Shown: in pieces, positions 8,192 through 16,993 of the stretch | Position numbering within the stretch: position 1 is the stretch's first letter | Layout: each line of letters starts with the position of its first letter | NCBI GenBank assembly: GCA_024277175.1 | Contig: JAJRVT010000234.1 | Location: 1 to 47,307, forward strand | DNA: 47,307 nucleotides | Reading direction: 5' to 3' | Origin: Chloroflexota bacterium | GTDB taxonomy: Bacteria > Chloroflexota > Anaerolineae > Caldilineales > Caldilineaceae | Program-made: the position numbers and the translations under genes | Notes under the pieces: generated by a model | Seen by the model: the letters and a program-made list of their open reading frames with translations, nothing else | The model's database searches: none | What the model was told of the DNA's origin: nothing

Positions 8192-9076
8192 TCACCCGAA
8201 TTTCTCACGCAGATATTCCACCACCACGCCATCGATCTGATCCCCGGAACCATCCCAGCGCTCTTCCAGGTTTTCCGAGCCGACCAGCGCGCGCAGCGCT
8301 TTCCTGCTCTGCTCATCGAAGACGTCAGTGACGGGTCCGTCGTAGTGGCCGCTCTTGCGCATGATCGTCTGCAACTCCGCGGCCACGTCGGCCAGGGGGA
8401 TCAGGTTGTCCGGATCGACCGCGCCGAAGAGGAGGTGATGCATGGCGGCCAACTGTTGCAGCCGCTGAATGGGGCGGGGATCGTCGTCCACGCGCAGGTC
8501 CAGGTAGCGGTCGTTGTCGCCGCCGTAGCCGCCCCCTGCGCGGACCACCAGCACGGCCGCGGCCTGGCGTCCGCGACTGTCGCCGCCCGCGTCCTGGCCC
8601 GCGGCCAGCGCGGCCACCAGCCAGTCGGCCAGCTCGCCCGGCCCGCCGCGCGCGCCCTCGAAGGCCGCGGCCATGGCCTCCACCGTGCCCGGGATCAGGA
8701 TGTTGCCCTGGCAGGCGAAACCGTCGCCCACCAGGTGCCCGGCCCAGTCGTGGCAGGCCTCGCCCGTGAACGCGGCCGCGCGCCCTTCCCGGTCCACCAC
8801 GCCCACCTGGCGCGTAGCTCGGCCATCGTCCGCCTCCGTGAGCCGGGCGATGGCCTCCTCCGCGGAGAGGCCGGCTTCCATCAGATCCAGGCCCCGAGGA
8901 CCGTAGGTCAGGTTGACGTAGGACTGGGTGGCGACCGCGCCGGCCCCGGCCCTGGCCCACGGAACCACCGCGCCCACGGCCAGGAATTTGGACTGGACGG
9001 CTACGCCCCACTCCTCCCGGCCAGGATCATAGGCGACGATGGAAAAGGTGGCGATGGGTCGCTGGGTGTTGTGCAT
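8192..9076 (-). CDS. DUF1028 family protein with C-terminal peptidoglycan-binding-like region
   Basis: 294 residues. DUF1028 proteins have an Ntn-hydrolase-like fold and unknown substrate. The N-terminal two thirds show the family pattern: TFSIVAYDPxxxEWGVAVQSKFLAVG, GAVATQSYVNLTYG, QVGVVDREGRAAAFTG, GNILIPGTVEAMAAAFE. A shorter C-terminal region (about 215-294) matches the extra domain many DUF1028 proteins carry, described as a putative peptidoglycan-binding module. The start at 9076 has GGAGG 9 bp upstream, lying inside the end of the preceding Lrp-type gene. The gap between the two is only 4 bp, so they are probably translated from one message. No signal peptide is seen. Confidence 0.9.
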   Translation of the reverse strand: MHNTQRPIATFSIVAYDPGREEWGVAVQSKFLAVGAVVPWARAGAGAVATQSYVNLTYGPRGLDLMEAGLSAEEAIARLTEADDGRATRQVGVVDREGRAAAFTGEACHDWAGHLVGDGFACQGNILIPGTVEAMAAAFEGARGGPGELADWLVAALAAGQDAGGDSRGRQAAAVLVVRAGGGYGGDNDRYLDLRVDDDPRPIQRLQQLAAMHHLLFGAVDPDNLIPLADVAAELQTIMRKSGHYDGPVTDVFDEQSRKALRALVGSENLEERWDGSGDQIDGVVVEYLREKFG

Positions 9077-9080
9077 GGCA

Positions 9081-9362
9081 TCAATCCTCCGTTCCCAGGG
9101 AGAACATGACTTCCAGATCGTGTTGCGAATAAGTGCGGAAGGCGAGCATAGTCTCTGTGTTGGTGATGCTTTCCTGGGCCTGCATCCTGGCGGTGATCAG
9201 GTTCGCCATCTCCTCGTTAGTCTTGACGCGGATGATAGCCACCAGGTCATAGCGGCCACTGACCGAGTAGACTTCAGCCACGCCAGGCAGATCGACCAGA
9301 CTTTCAGCTACGCTGTTGACCTTGCCCCGCTCGACGTCGATGAGCACAATCGCGGTTACCAT
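9081..9362 (-). CDS. Stand-alone Lrp/AsnC ligand-binding (RAM) domain protein
   Basis: 93 residues. The whole protein is the effector-binding domain of Lrp/AsnC regulators (VTAIVLIDVERGKVNSVAESL, GVAEVYSVSGRYDLVAIIRV, NTETMLAF) with no DNA-binding helix-turn-helix. Such small proteins bind amino acids and can partner full-length Lrp. The start at 9362 is preceded by AGGAAAGGA, and longer in-frame starts run into repeat DNA. It is first in a tight pair with the DUF1028 gene and is divergent from the peptide importer operon. A sensing role for imported amino acids or peptides is an inference from position. Confidence 0.9.
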   Translation of the reverse strand: MVTAIVLIDVERGKVNSVAESLVDLPGVAEVYSVSGRYDLVAIIRVKTNEEMANLITARMQAQESITNTETMLAFRTYSQHDLEVMFSLGTED

Positions 9363-9402
9363 GGGTCGCTTCCTTTCCTTGTCTGTGATTGGAACGGTCT
9401 GT

Positions 9403-9454
9403 GATTGGAACGCGAATTTTTGCAGATGAAGTCGGATTTTTACGGATCTTTTCC
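9403..9454. repeat. Half copy of the ATAGAACGCGGATT palindrome family
   Basis: ATTGGAACGCGAAT followed by a degraded left-arm core (CGGATTTTTACGGATCTTTT). The matching right arm is missing. It lies in the divergent gap upstream of the Lrp-type gene. Confidence 0.6.
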
Positions 9455-9514
9455 CGCCGTTGGATGATACCGCCATCCGTCCGAAAGGGCAACCGGCGCT
9501 TTGTCTCTGGGCCA

Positions 9515-9578
9515 GCATTCCAGGGATGGGACAGGCGAATTTGAGCCTGCGGATCTCGCTGTCCTATTCCTGGAGTGC
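9515..9578. promoter_or_regulatory. Stem-loop in the divergent region before the peptide importer
   Basis: Left arm 9515-9534 and right arm 9559-9578 pair over 20 bp with three mismatches, all compatible with G-U, around a 24-base loop. The gap from 9363 to 9792 otherwise holds the half palindrome and a possible promoter. The hairpin could be an operator or an untranslated-leader structure; nothing decides between them. Confidence 0.4.
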
Positions 9579-9711
9579 GCCAGCTCATTTTGAGCGCACG
9601 CGATCGATCGGAGCAGATTTTTGGCGATTGACAGCGGTCTTTCGCCTGTGATAGACTCTGCCAGACGCCCGGTAACGCAACCTCCCCACCGGAACATCTT
9701 GCATCGTTCGT

Positions 9712-9740
9712 TTGTCCGCCTGGAATGGATTTCGTATACA
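9712..9740 (+). promoter_or_regulatory. Possible promoter of the peptide importer operon
   Basis: TTGTCC and TATACA are separated by 17 bp, 52 bp before the binding-protein start. Each box matches the sigma70 consensus at 4 of 6 positions. Confidence 0.35.
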
Positions 9741-9792
9741 CCGTCTCATGTACGATGCGTCAACTCACGCCACCTCAACAAAGGAGAATCAC

Positions 9793-11463
9793 ATGGCAAC
9801 CGAACCCAACAGTAATGCTCGCAAACCGTTTGCAATGAGCCGTCGCCAGTTTTTGCGCTACACAGCCGTCGGCGGCTCCGCCGCCGCCTTCCTTGCCGCC
9901 TGCGCTGCGCCAGGCGTGACCCCGTCCACCGGCGCTGAGGCCGGCGCCGGCGAAGCCGCCGCCCCGGCTGCGGAGGGTGGCGGCGGAACCATGGTCTGGA
10001 TGGGCCATCAGGAAGTGGCTGCCCTCAGTCCCGATGATACGGGGCCTTCTGTCCAGTACGTCCTGATCGCCAACATCCATAACCCCCTGGTCTGGTCCAA
10101 TGAGTTCAATGAACTGGAGCCTATGCTGGCCGAATCTTACGAAGTCTCTGATGACGGCCTGACCTACACCTTCAAGCTGCGTCAGGGCGTCAAGTTCCAC
10201 GACGGAACTGAACTGACGGCCAAGGATGTCAAATACACCTATGACTACTACCGCAACCCGGACAACGCGGCCGTTCGCATCGGCGATTTCGGGGGGATTG
10301 GCAGTGTGGAAACGCCCGATGACTACACAGTCGTGGTCAACATGGACGAGGTCAACGCCGCGTCCTTGGTCAACTGGGCCGGCTTCGGTATCGTCCAGTC
10401 TGACTACCATGCCGAGGTGGGCGAGGACACCTACAAGACGGCTCCCATCGGTACGGGCGCGTTCAAACTCAAGGAGTGGCGCGCCGCCGAGTTCACCGAA
10501 CTGGAAGCCTTCGACGATCACTTCCGGGGTCGCCCGGCCATTGACATCATCCGCCAGGATGTGGTGCCGGAGCCGTCTGTGCGCATGATCGCGTTGCAGA
10601 CCGGCGACGCCGACTCTTCGGTCTGGCCGCTGCTGGTGGAGGACAGCCTGGCGCTGAAGGAAGATCCCAACTTCACCGTCTTCTCCACGCCCGGCAACTC
10701 CATCAAGCACTTCCCTCTCAACAACACCCTGCCCCAGCTTTCGGACAAGCGGGTGCGTCAGGCCATGATGTATGCCTTGGATCGCCAGCGTATCATCGAC
10801 GATCTCTGGTCCGGAGCTGCGCAGGTGGCCAATTCTAACTTCCCGCCCACCAGCTTCTACGCCAGGGACGACCTGAAGAAATATGAATTCGATCCGGAGA
10901 AGGCCAAGGCGCTCCTGGACGAGGCGGGATGGATCGAAGGCGGTGATGGCGTCCGCGAAAAGGATGGCGAGAAACTCACGTTCACCATCACCACCATCAC
11001 AGGCGACCAGGCCCGCCGGCCCATCGCTGAATTGGCTCAGCAGATGTTCGCCGAGGTGGGCATCGACGTGCAACTGGCCGAAGCGCCCGTGGCCTCCATT
11101 CTGGAAGGGATGCGCAACGGGACCATGGACGCGTCCCTGTTCAACTGGACCTACACCACCAACGCGGTGGAGCCGGATCCGTTCAGCACCCTCCACTCCA
11201 AGGGCGGCAACAACTTCGCCCAGTATTCCAACCCGCGAATGGATGAGTTGATCGAGATGGGCACCCAGATCGTCGATCCTGAAGAGCGCAAAAAGATCTA
11301 CGATGAGGTCCAGGAGATCTTCGTCGAAGATGTGCCTGTACTCTATCTCCAGTTCGACGAATGGCTGAATCCGTTCAGCAACCGCATCCAGGGCCTGCCT
11401 GTGGACCCGAAGACGGCCGACGAATACTACCTGCGTGCGAACGAGTGGACTCTGGCCGAATAG
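9793..11463 (+). CDS. ABC transporter peptide-binding lipoprotein (SBP family 5)
   Basis: 556 residues. The protein captures peptides outside the membrane for the permeases encoded next. The N-terminus has a Tat motif (SRRQFLR, residues 16-22) and a lipobox ending in Cys37. The body matches solute-binding family 5 (DppA/OppA): LAESYEVSDDGLTYTFKLRQGVKFHDG, DVKYTYDYY, RVRQAMMYALDRQRI, and a C-terminal VLYLQFDEW. The start at 9793 has AAAGGAG 6 bp upstream. Palindrome copy 5 separates it from dppB-like, probably allowing higher expression of the binding protein than of the permeases. The ligand is unknown; genes downstream suggest D-amino-acid-containing or N-acylated peptides. Confidence 0.93.
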   Translation: MATEPNSNARKPFAMSRRQFLRYTAVGGSAAAFLAACAAPGVTPSTGAEAGAGEAAAPAAEGGGGTMVWMGHQEVAALSPDDTGPSVQYVLIANIHNPLVWSNEFNELEPMLAESYEVSDDGLTYTFKLRQGVKFHDGTELTAKDVKYTYDYYRNPDNAAVRIGDFGGIGSVETPDDYTVVVNMDEVNAASLVNWAGFGIVQSDYHAEVGEDTYKTAPIGTGAFKLKEWRAAEFTELEAFDDHFRGRPAIDIIRQDVVPEPSVRMIALQTGDADSSVWPLLVEDSLALKEDPNFTVFSTPGNSIKHFPLNNTLPQLSDKRVRQAMMYALDRQRIIDDLWSGAAQVANSNFPPTSFYARDDLKKYEFDPEKAKALLDEAGWIEGGDGVREKDGEKLTFTITTITGDQARRPIAELAQQMFAEVGIDVQLAEAPVASILEGMRNGTMDASLFNWTYTTNAVEPDPFSTLHSKGGNNFAQYSNPRMDELIEMGTQIVDPEERKKIYDEVQEIFVEDVPVLYLQFDEWLNPFSNRIQGLPVDPKTADEYYLRANEWTLAE

Positions 11464-11484
11464 GATAGAACACGGATTGAACGA

Positions 11485-11690
11485 ATAGAACGCGGATTGA
11501 ACTGATTTAGGCCCTTCCTGGGAAGTAACGTCCCCGGCACTTGTCACGAGTTTAGCGCTGACCAGAGTGCGACTGGAAAGTGCCGGGGACATGACGTGTA
11601 TTTATTTTCTTGAAGTAGCCTTAGCGGATTTTCACGGATTTTTCAAAAAATTCGTGGGGATCCGTTTAATCCGCCAAATCCGCGTTCTAT
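11485..11690. repeat. ATAGAACGCGGATT palindrome, copy 5, split by a nested insertion
   Basis: Left arm 11485-11510 plus 11625-11644 (46 bases) and right arm 11645-11690 (46 bases). Both begin ATAGAACGCGGATT and align in register along their length once the insertion and one TTAG are removed. A second partial end, ATAGAACACGGATTGAACGA, precedes it at 11465, directly after the binding-protein stop codon. Confidence 0.88.
11511..11620. mobile_element. 110-bp nested element containing a CCGGGG palindrome
   Basis: The insert is flanked by TTAG on both sides (11507-11510 and 11621-11624), as expected for a 4-bp target duplication. It carries 13-bp perfect inverted arms, GTCCCCGGCACTT (11530-11542) and its complement (11578-11590). 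It has no coding capacity, so if mobile it must be moved in trans. Confidence 0.65.
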
Positions 11691-11748
11691 TTGGCCCGTG
11701 ATACTTTCAAGGGTTGTATATCTTCACTGACTTTATCAGGCGATTCTC

Positions 11749-12681
11749 ATGGCGCGATACCTAACTGTGCGTCTCTTCCACGGCGCGATCGTTATTTTTC
11801 TCATCAGCATCCTCACCTTCGCGATCATGCGTATGATGCCCGGTGATCCTGTCTACCTGCTCTTTGGCGAAGGGCAGGTGCGGATTTCCGAGGAGCAGAT
11901 GGATGCGATCCGCGAACAGTGGGGGCTGAATGAACCCCTCTACATCCAGTATCTGGTTTGGGCCAAAAATATGCTACGAGGCGATTTTGGCGACTCGCTG
12001 GTCCGGCGCGGTGTGCCTGTGCGCACCATGATCTTCGAAGCTATCCCCGTAACGGCTACGTTGAATGTGTTCGCGCTGGGGTTGGCGTTGCTGATCGCGA
12101 TCCCACTGGGTATCGCGGCCGGCATACGTCGCAACTCGCCATTGGATTACGCTACTTCGGTGGGGTCCGCACTGGGTATCGCCACGCCCAATTTCTGGCT
12201 GGGGTTGATGCTGATCGTCATCTTTTCCCTCTATCTGGGGTTGGTGCCGCCCTTTGGCCTGCGCTCGTGGAAGGGGTATATCCTGCCGGTCATTGTCCTG
12301 GCCACGGAGCAGATGGCGGTGCTGGCCAGGGTGATGCGCGCCTCCACTGTGGAGGTCATGACCGAAGACTATGTGCGCACGGCCAATGCCAAGGGGCTGC
12401 CCCGGCGGACGGTTATCCTCCGCCATGCCGTGCGCAACTCCTTGCTGCCCATTATCACCGTCATTGGCTTTCGCATCGCCTTCCTGCTCAGCGGCACCAT
12501 CGTCGTTGAGACCGTCTTCGCCATCCCCGGCATCGGACGGCTTTTCACCGATTCCGTCTTCCGGCTGGACTATCAGGTGGTGCAGTCGCTGGTGGTGCTC
12601 CTGGCCGTGTTGGTCGTCGCTTCTAACATTGTGACCGATCTCGTCTACGCCATGGTCGATCCGCGTATTCGCATTGAGTAA
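11749..12681 (+). CDS. ABC peptide transporter permease, DppB/OppB type
   Basis: 310 residues, normal for the family, with six predicted membrane segments. It forms half of the channel of a peptide importer. Seen motifs: N-terminal TVRLFHGAIVIFLISILTFAIMR, the PGDP motif, the conserved loop after it, and the ATPase-contact (EAA) region DYVRTANAKGLPRRTVILRHAVRN. It ends with DLVYAMVDPRIRIE, typical for this subunit. Palindrome copy 5 and a short gap separate it from the binding-protein gene; the DppC gene begins 11 bp downstream. Confidence 0.95.
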   Translation: MARYLTVRLFHGAIVIFLISILTFAIMRMMPGDPVYLLFGEGQVRISEEQMDAIREQWGLNEPLYIQYLVWAKNMLRGDFGDSLVRRGVPVRTMIFEAIPVTATLNVFALGLALLIAIPLGIAAGIRRNSPLDYATSVGSALGIATPNFWLGLMLIVIFSLYLGLVPPFGLRSWKGYILPVIVLATEQMAVLARVMRASTVEVMTEDYVRTANAKGLPRRTVILRHAVRNSLLPIITVIGFRIAFLLSGTIVVETVFAIPGIGRLFTDSVFRLDYQVVQSLVVLLAVLVVASNIVTDLVYAMVDPRIRIE

Positions 12682-12692
12682 CTGGGTAACTT

Positions 12693-13595
12693 ATGTCTGC
12701 AACTTCGTTTGAACAGCCGCAAGCAACCATTCTGGCTGAAGAGACTAAACACCGGTCCGAACTCTCCCAATCCTGGCGTCGGTTTCGCGCCAATCGCATG
12801 GCCGTCGTCGGTTTGATCGTTGTCGCGTTGCTGGTTCTGATGGCCATTTTCGCCCCCTATATCGCTCCCTATGACCCCATCACCGACATCTTCCGGGGCA
12901 TGCGGGGCGTGGGACCGTCGCCGGAGCATCCATTCGGTTTCGATCATCTGGGGCGGGATCTCCTCAGCCGGGTTATCTACGGCTCCCGGGTGGCTTTGCT
13001 GGTAGGCATCATCGCCACTATCATTTCTTTATTGATCGGCGTCACCGTGGGCGCGATCTCCGGCTTCTTCGGCGGCTGGCCGGATTCGATCCTCTCACGC
13101 ATCGTGGACACCCTCATGGCTTTCCCCCTCATCGCGCTGCTGATCGTGCTCGCAGCTGTCCTGGGACCGAGCCTGCCCACCACTATCTTCGTCATTGGCA
13201 TCACCGTCTGGGCTCGCTACGCGCGGGTGGTGCGCGCCGATGTGATGAGTCTGCGCTCGCGTGACTTCATCACCGCGGCCACAGCTTCGGGCGTCAAGAA
13301 CTCGCGCATCATCTGGCGGCATATTATCCCCAACATCATGGGCCCTGTGATCGTGTTAGCCTCCCTGGGCATCGGTAGCATCATCATTCTGGAGGCGGCC
13401 CTCTCCTTCCTGGGTGTGGGCGTACGTCCGCCGACGCCCTCCTGGGGCGGCATCCTGGCCGACGGTCGCGCCTACATCATCCGCTATCCCCACATCGCTT
13501 TCTTTCCCGGCATCATGATCGTCATCACCGTCCTCGCCTTCAACTTCGTGGGCGACGGCCTGCGCGATGCGTTGGATCCTCATGACCGGGAATAG
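12693..13595 (+). CDS. ABC peptide transporter permease, DppC/OppC type
   Basis: 300 residues with an N-terminal OppC_N-like segment (SWRRFRANRMAVVGLIVVALLVLMAIFAPYIAPYDP split around one membrane helix) and five further membrane segments. The EAA region reads DFITAATASGVKNSRIIWRHIIPN, which contacts the ATPase. It ends FNFVGDGLRDALDPHDRE, a standard C-terminus. It pairs with the upstream permease. No ATPase subunits follow; the next gene is an M81 metallopeptidase, so energising subunits must come from elsewhere in the genome. Confidence 0.95.
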   Translation: MSATSFEQPQATILAEETKHRSELSQSWRRFRANRMAVVGLIVVALLVLMAIFAPYIAPYDPITDIFRGMRGVGPSPEHPFGFDHLGRDLLSRVIYGSRVALLVGIIATIISLLIGVTVGAISGFFGGWPDSILSRIVDTLMAFPLIALLIVLAAVLGPSLPTTIFVIGITVWARYARVVRADVMSLRSRDFITAATASGVKNSRIIWRHIIPNIMGPVIVLASLGIGSIIILEAALSFLGVGVRPPTPSWGGILADGRAYIIRYPHIAFFPGIMIVITVLAFNFVGDGLRDALDPHDRE

Positions 13596-13685
13596 TGGAT
13601 AAGAAGGTGCTGGATAGCAAGGTGGTTGGAGGCCCATTGTTGCGCCAATTCCTTTTCATCTCTTCCCACCACAGGATATACATCC

Positions 13686-15146
13686 ATGAAATTCTTCACC
13701 GCTGGTCTCGCCACTGAAACCAATACGTTCTCTCCCTTTGTCACTGGATTCCGCACCTTTGAGACGACGTATGTGCGCCGAGGCGGGGCGCATGACGACC
13801 CGCCGAGTTTGTTCGCCGCGCCCCTGGTCCGCTGGCGGGCGCTGGCTGCTGAACGAGGCTGGACCGTGGCCGAAAGTCTTTGCGCTTTCGCCCAGCCCGC
13901 CGGCGTGACCCTGCGCCGGGTCTATGAAGCCTACCGGGACGAAATCCTGGCCGACCTGCGCGCTGCCATGCCCGTGGACGCGGTCCTGCTCAATCTTCAC
14001 GGCGCTATGATCGCCGATGGCTACGACGACTGCGAGGGCGATCTGCTAACCCACGTGCGCGCGCTCGTGGGACCGGATACGCCGGTCGGCGCCGAACTGG
14101 ATCTCCACTGTCACCTGACGGCTACCATGGTCGAGCAAGCGGACGTCCTGGTCACCTACAAAGAATATCCCCACGTGGATGCTGTGGAACGGGCGGAGGA
14201 TCTCTTCGCTATCATCGCCGCCATGATGGATGATCAAGTTCGACCGCGTATGGCGCTCTATGACTGCGGCATGATCGGCGTCTATCACACCAGCCAGCAA
14301 CCCATGCGCGATTTTGTGGATGAGATCGCCGCCATGGAGGGTGAAAACGGCGTGCTTTCCATCTCCATCGCCCACGGCTTTCCCTGGGGCGACGTGCCGG
14401 ATATGGGCAGCCGCGTCCTGGTCGTGACCGACGACCGGCCGGCAGAGGGGGAGACCCTGGCCGCTGAACTGGGACGACGCTTCTACGCCATGCGCCATGA
14501 AACCCAGCCCGCCTACAAGAGCATCGAACAGGCCCTGGAGATCGTGCGCGCCGCCGATGAAGGTCCCGTTGTGCTGGCGGACGTGGCGGACAACGCCGGC
14601 GGCGGCGCGCCCAACGATTCCACCTTTCTCCTGCGCGCGCTGCTGGACGCGGGCATGGATGACGTGGGCCTGGCCTGCCTCTGGGATCCGGTGGCCGCGG
14701 CCCTGGCCCTGGAGGCGGGCGAAGGCGCTTCCCTGGAGATGCGCATCGGCGGCAAGATGGGACCCACGTCCGGCGATCCGCTGGATCTGCGGGTGACCGT
14801 CACCAAAACGGTCCCGGACGCGTGGCAATCCTTTGGCCAGCCACCCAACCTCACCCGCATGGGGATGGGGGACGCCGCGGCCTTGCGCGCCGGTGAACTG
14901 GAGATCGTGGTCAACTCCACCCGTACTCAGACTTTCAACCAGGACGCCTTCACCAACCTGGGCATCGATCCCACGGCCAAGCGGGTGCTGATCGTCAAAT
15001 CCATGCAACATTTTTACGCCAGCTTTGCGCCCATCGCCGCCCAGATCGTCTATGTGGCTGCGCCGGGCGCGCTCGTTCCCGACTTCACCGCGATTCCCTA
15101 CCGCCGCGCCCGCCAGGATATCTGGCCGATGAGAGAGGGTGAGTAA
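13686..15146 (+). CDS. M81 family metallopeptidase (MlrC-like)
   Basis: 486 residues. The M81 family is named after microcystinase C, but most members sit beside peptide transporters and have unknown substrates. Family features: FFTAGLATETNTFSPF at the N-terminus, DAVLLNLHGAMIADGYDDCEGDLL, GAELDLHCHLT, VTYKEYPHVDAVERAEDL, and GGGAPNDSTFLLRALLDAG in the C-terminal domain. The Asp/His residues in these motifs are likely metal ligands. The start at 13686 follows ACAGGATA. Its TAA overlaps the ATG of the next gene (TAATG at 15144-15148), so the metallopeptidase and the D-aminoacylase are translationally coupled. Confidence 0.9.
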   Translation: MKFFTAGLATETNTFSPFVTGFRTFETTYVRRGGAHDDPPSLFAAPLVRWRALAAERGWTVAESLCAFAQPAGVTLRRVYEAYRDEILADLRAAMPVDAVLLNLHGAMIADGYDDCEGDLLTHVRALVGPDTPVGAELDLHCHLTATMVEQADVLVTYKEYPHVDAVERAEDLFAIIAAMMDDQVRPRMALYDCGMIGVYHTSQQPMRDFVDEIAAMEGENGVLSISIAHGFPWGDVPDMGSRVLVVTDDRPAEGETLAAELGRRFYAMRHETQPAYKSIEQALEIVRAADEGPVVLADVADNAGGGAPNDSTFLLRALLDAGMDDVGLACLWDPVAAALALEAGEGASLEMRIGGKMGPTSGDPLDLRVTVTKTVPDAWQSFGQPPNLTRMGMGDAAALRAGELEIVVNSTRTQTFNQDAFTNLGIDPTAKRVLIVKSMQHFYASFAPIAAQIVYVAAPGALVPDFTAIPYRRARQDIWPMREGE

Positions 15147-16780
15147 TGAGCGGATACGACACACTCATCTATAACGGCAAGATCGTGGACGGCAGCGGCA
15201 ACCCCTGGTTCTACGGCGACGTGGCCATCCGGGACGAGCGCATCGCCGCCATCGCACCCCCTGGCTCTATTTCCCATGACCAGGCGGACCAGGTCATCGA
15301 CGCCACGGGACTGGCGGTCGCGCCCGGCTTCTTCGACATCCTCAGCCATTCCATCCTCTCCCTCATGGTGGACGGGCGCTCGCTCTCCAAGATCATGCAG
15401 GGGGTGACCACCGAGATCATGGGCGAGGGCTGGACGCCGGCCCCTTTCATTGGCCGGGGCGCGACCCTGGACTACGTCAGCAAGCATTCCTTGGCCAGAC
15501 AACTGCCCGACTGGCTGGAGGCTATGCAGGGCTGGACCCGCTTCCGGGACTGGCTGGAGGCCATGGTCGAGCACGGCGTCTCCCCCAATATCGGTTCGTT
15601 CCTGGGCGGCGGGAGCCTGCGCCGCATTGTCCGCGGCATGGAGATGGGCCCCTCTTCGGTCGATGAGATCGAGGCCATGCAGCAGGTCATGCGCGAGGCC
15701 ATGGAGGACGGGGCCTTCGGCCTTTCCGAAGCCCTCATCTATCCTCCCAGCGCCTATGTGGAGACCGACGAAATCGTCGAGATGGTCAAGGTGGTGGGCG
15801 AGTGGGGCGGTCTCTACATCACCCACCTGCGCTCGGAGGCCGACGACCTGCTGGAGGCCCTGGACGAGGCCATCGCCATCGGTCGCGAGGGCGGCGCGCC
15901 GGTGGAGATCTACCACATCAAGGCCGCGGGCGAGCGCAACTGGCCCAAGATGCCCCGCATGATCGAGCGTATCGAGCAGGCCCGGCGGGACGGAGTGGAC
16001 ATCACCGCCGATCTCTACCCGTATACGGGCGCGGGCACCGGCCTGGCCTCCGTGTTGCCGCCGTGGGCCTCGTCCGGGGACGGGCTCTTCGAGAACCTGC
16101 GCGATCCGGAGATGCGGGCCCGCATCCGCGCCGAAGCCATTGCCCCGTCCGGCGGCTGGGAGGCCATGGCGGATCTCTGCGGGCCGGAGGGCATCACGCC
16201 CGTAGGGCTGGATCGGGTGGAGAATCAGGGCTACGTGGGCAAGAGCCTGGCCGAGATCAGCGCCATGCGCGGGCAGACGTGGGTGGACGCGGCCATGGAT
16301 CTCATCCTTTCCGAGGAGCAGTACATTTCCACCATCTACCACCTGATGAGCGAGGAAAATCTGCGTCTGGAACTGCGCCAGCCCTGGGTGACCATCAGCA
16401 CCGACGCCGGCGGCCATGACCCGGCCTGGGCCAAAGCCATGGGACCCATCCACCCCCGGGCCTACGGGACCTATCCCCGGGTGCTGGGCAAGTACGTGCG
16501 CGAGGAGGGCGTAATTTCGCTGGAAGAAGCCGTGCGCAAGATGAGCTGGGCCATCGCCTCCCGGCTGGGCATCCGCGACCGGGGGCTGTTACAGGCGGGG
16601 AACTACGCCGATATTGTCCTCTTTGACCCTGAAACCATCGGCGACCGGGCCACCTTCACCGAGCCGCACCAACTTTCCGTGGGCGTGCGCGATGTCTGGA
16701 TCAACGGCCAGCGCGTTCTGGCGGGTGGAGTGCATACGGGGGCCACGCCTGGGCGGATCGTGCGGGGTGGTGGCGGCTGA
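15146..16780 (+). CDS. N-acyl-D-amino-acid deacylase-like amidohydrolase, paralogue 1
   Basis: 544 residues. It would hydrolyse N-acylated D-amino acids or related D-configured amides in the cytoplasm. It matches the D-aminoacylase branch of the amidohydrolase superfamily: IVDGSGNPWFYGDVAIRDERI, THLRSEADD with the His ligand, YHIKAAGERNW with the next His ligand, and STDAGGHD with the catalytic Asp. The usual HxH motif after PGFxD reads L66-S67-H68, so its first His is missing. Coupled to the M81 gene by a TAATG overlap. Its TGA stop directly abuts the stop of brnA on the other strand. A close paralogue lies beyond brnTA. Confidence 0.9.
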   Translation: MSGYDTLIYNGKIVDGSGNPWFYGDVAIRDERIAAIAPPGSISHDQADQVIDATGLAVAPGFFDILSHSILSLMVDGRSLSKIMQGVTTEIMGEGWTPAPFIGRGATLDYVSKHSLARQLPDWLEAMQGWTRFRDWLEAMVEHGVSPNIGSFLGGGSLRRIVRGMEMGPSSVDEIEAMQQVMREAMEDGAFGLSEALIYPPSAYVETDEIVEMVKVVGEWGGLYITHLRSEADDLLEALDEAIAIGREGGAPVEIYHIKAAGERNWPKMPRMIERIEQARRDGVDITADLYPYTGAGTGLASVLPPWASSGDGLFENLRDPEMRARIRAEAIAPSGGWEAMADLCGPEGITPVGLDRVENQGYVGKSLAEISAMRGQTWVDAAMDLILSEEQYISTIYHLMSEENLRLELRQPWVTISTDAGGHDPAWAKAMGPIHPRAYGTYPRVLGKYVREEGVISLEEAVRKMSWAIASRLGIRDRGLLQAGNYADIVLFDPETIGDRATFTEPHQLSVGVRDVWINGQRVLAGGVHTGATPGRIVRGGGG

Positions 16781-16993
16781 TCAGGCGGCCCACTCCATGG
16801 TGAGCTTGCGCTTAGAGGATACGCAATCTTTCAGGTAGAGATCGATGAGCGTCTGGTAGGGGATGCCGGTCTCTTCCGCCATCTGTTTGAAATAGTCGAT
16901 CACGTCTACGCCCAGCCGGATGGTGACCGGTTTGCGCAGGCGTTTGGCGTATGGGTTTTTTACGGACTCGGAAAAATCGTATTCTTCTCTCAT
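16781..16993 (-). CDS. brnA: BrnA-like antitoxin
   Basis: 70 residues. It neutralises BrnT and usually represses the operon. The C-terminal part is a ribbon-helix-helix DNA-binding domain (KPVTIRLGVDVIDYFKQMAEETGIPYQTLIDLYLKD), with an acidic N-terminus that would contact the toxin. The ATG at 16993 overlaps the toxin stop by 4 bp, in the usual toxin-first order. Its stop codon is immediately tail-to-tail with the deacylase stop (TGATCA at 16778-16783) with no spacer. Confidence 0.92.
   Translation of the reverse strand: MREEYDFSESVKNPYAKRLRKPVTIRLGVDVIDYFKQMAEETGIPYQTLIDLYLKDCVSSKRKLTMEWAA

Noticed and set aside
9775..11592. A 605-residue minus-strand open frame
   Set aside because: It is antisense to the peptide-binding protein, whose signal peptide, motifs and ribosome site are all correct.
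13686..16780. A microcystin-degradation cluster
   Set aside because: Only an MlrC-family protein is present. MlrA, MlrB and MlrD are absent, and M81 genes beside peptide importers are common without that function.
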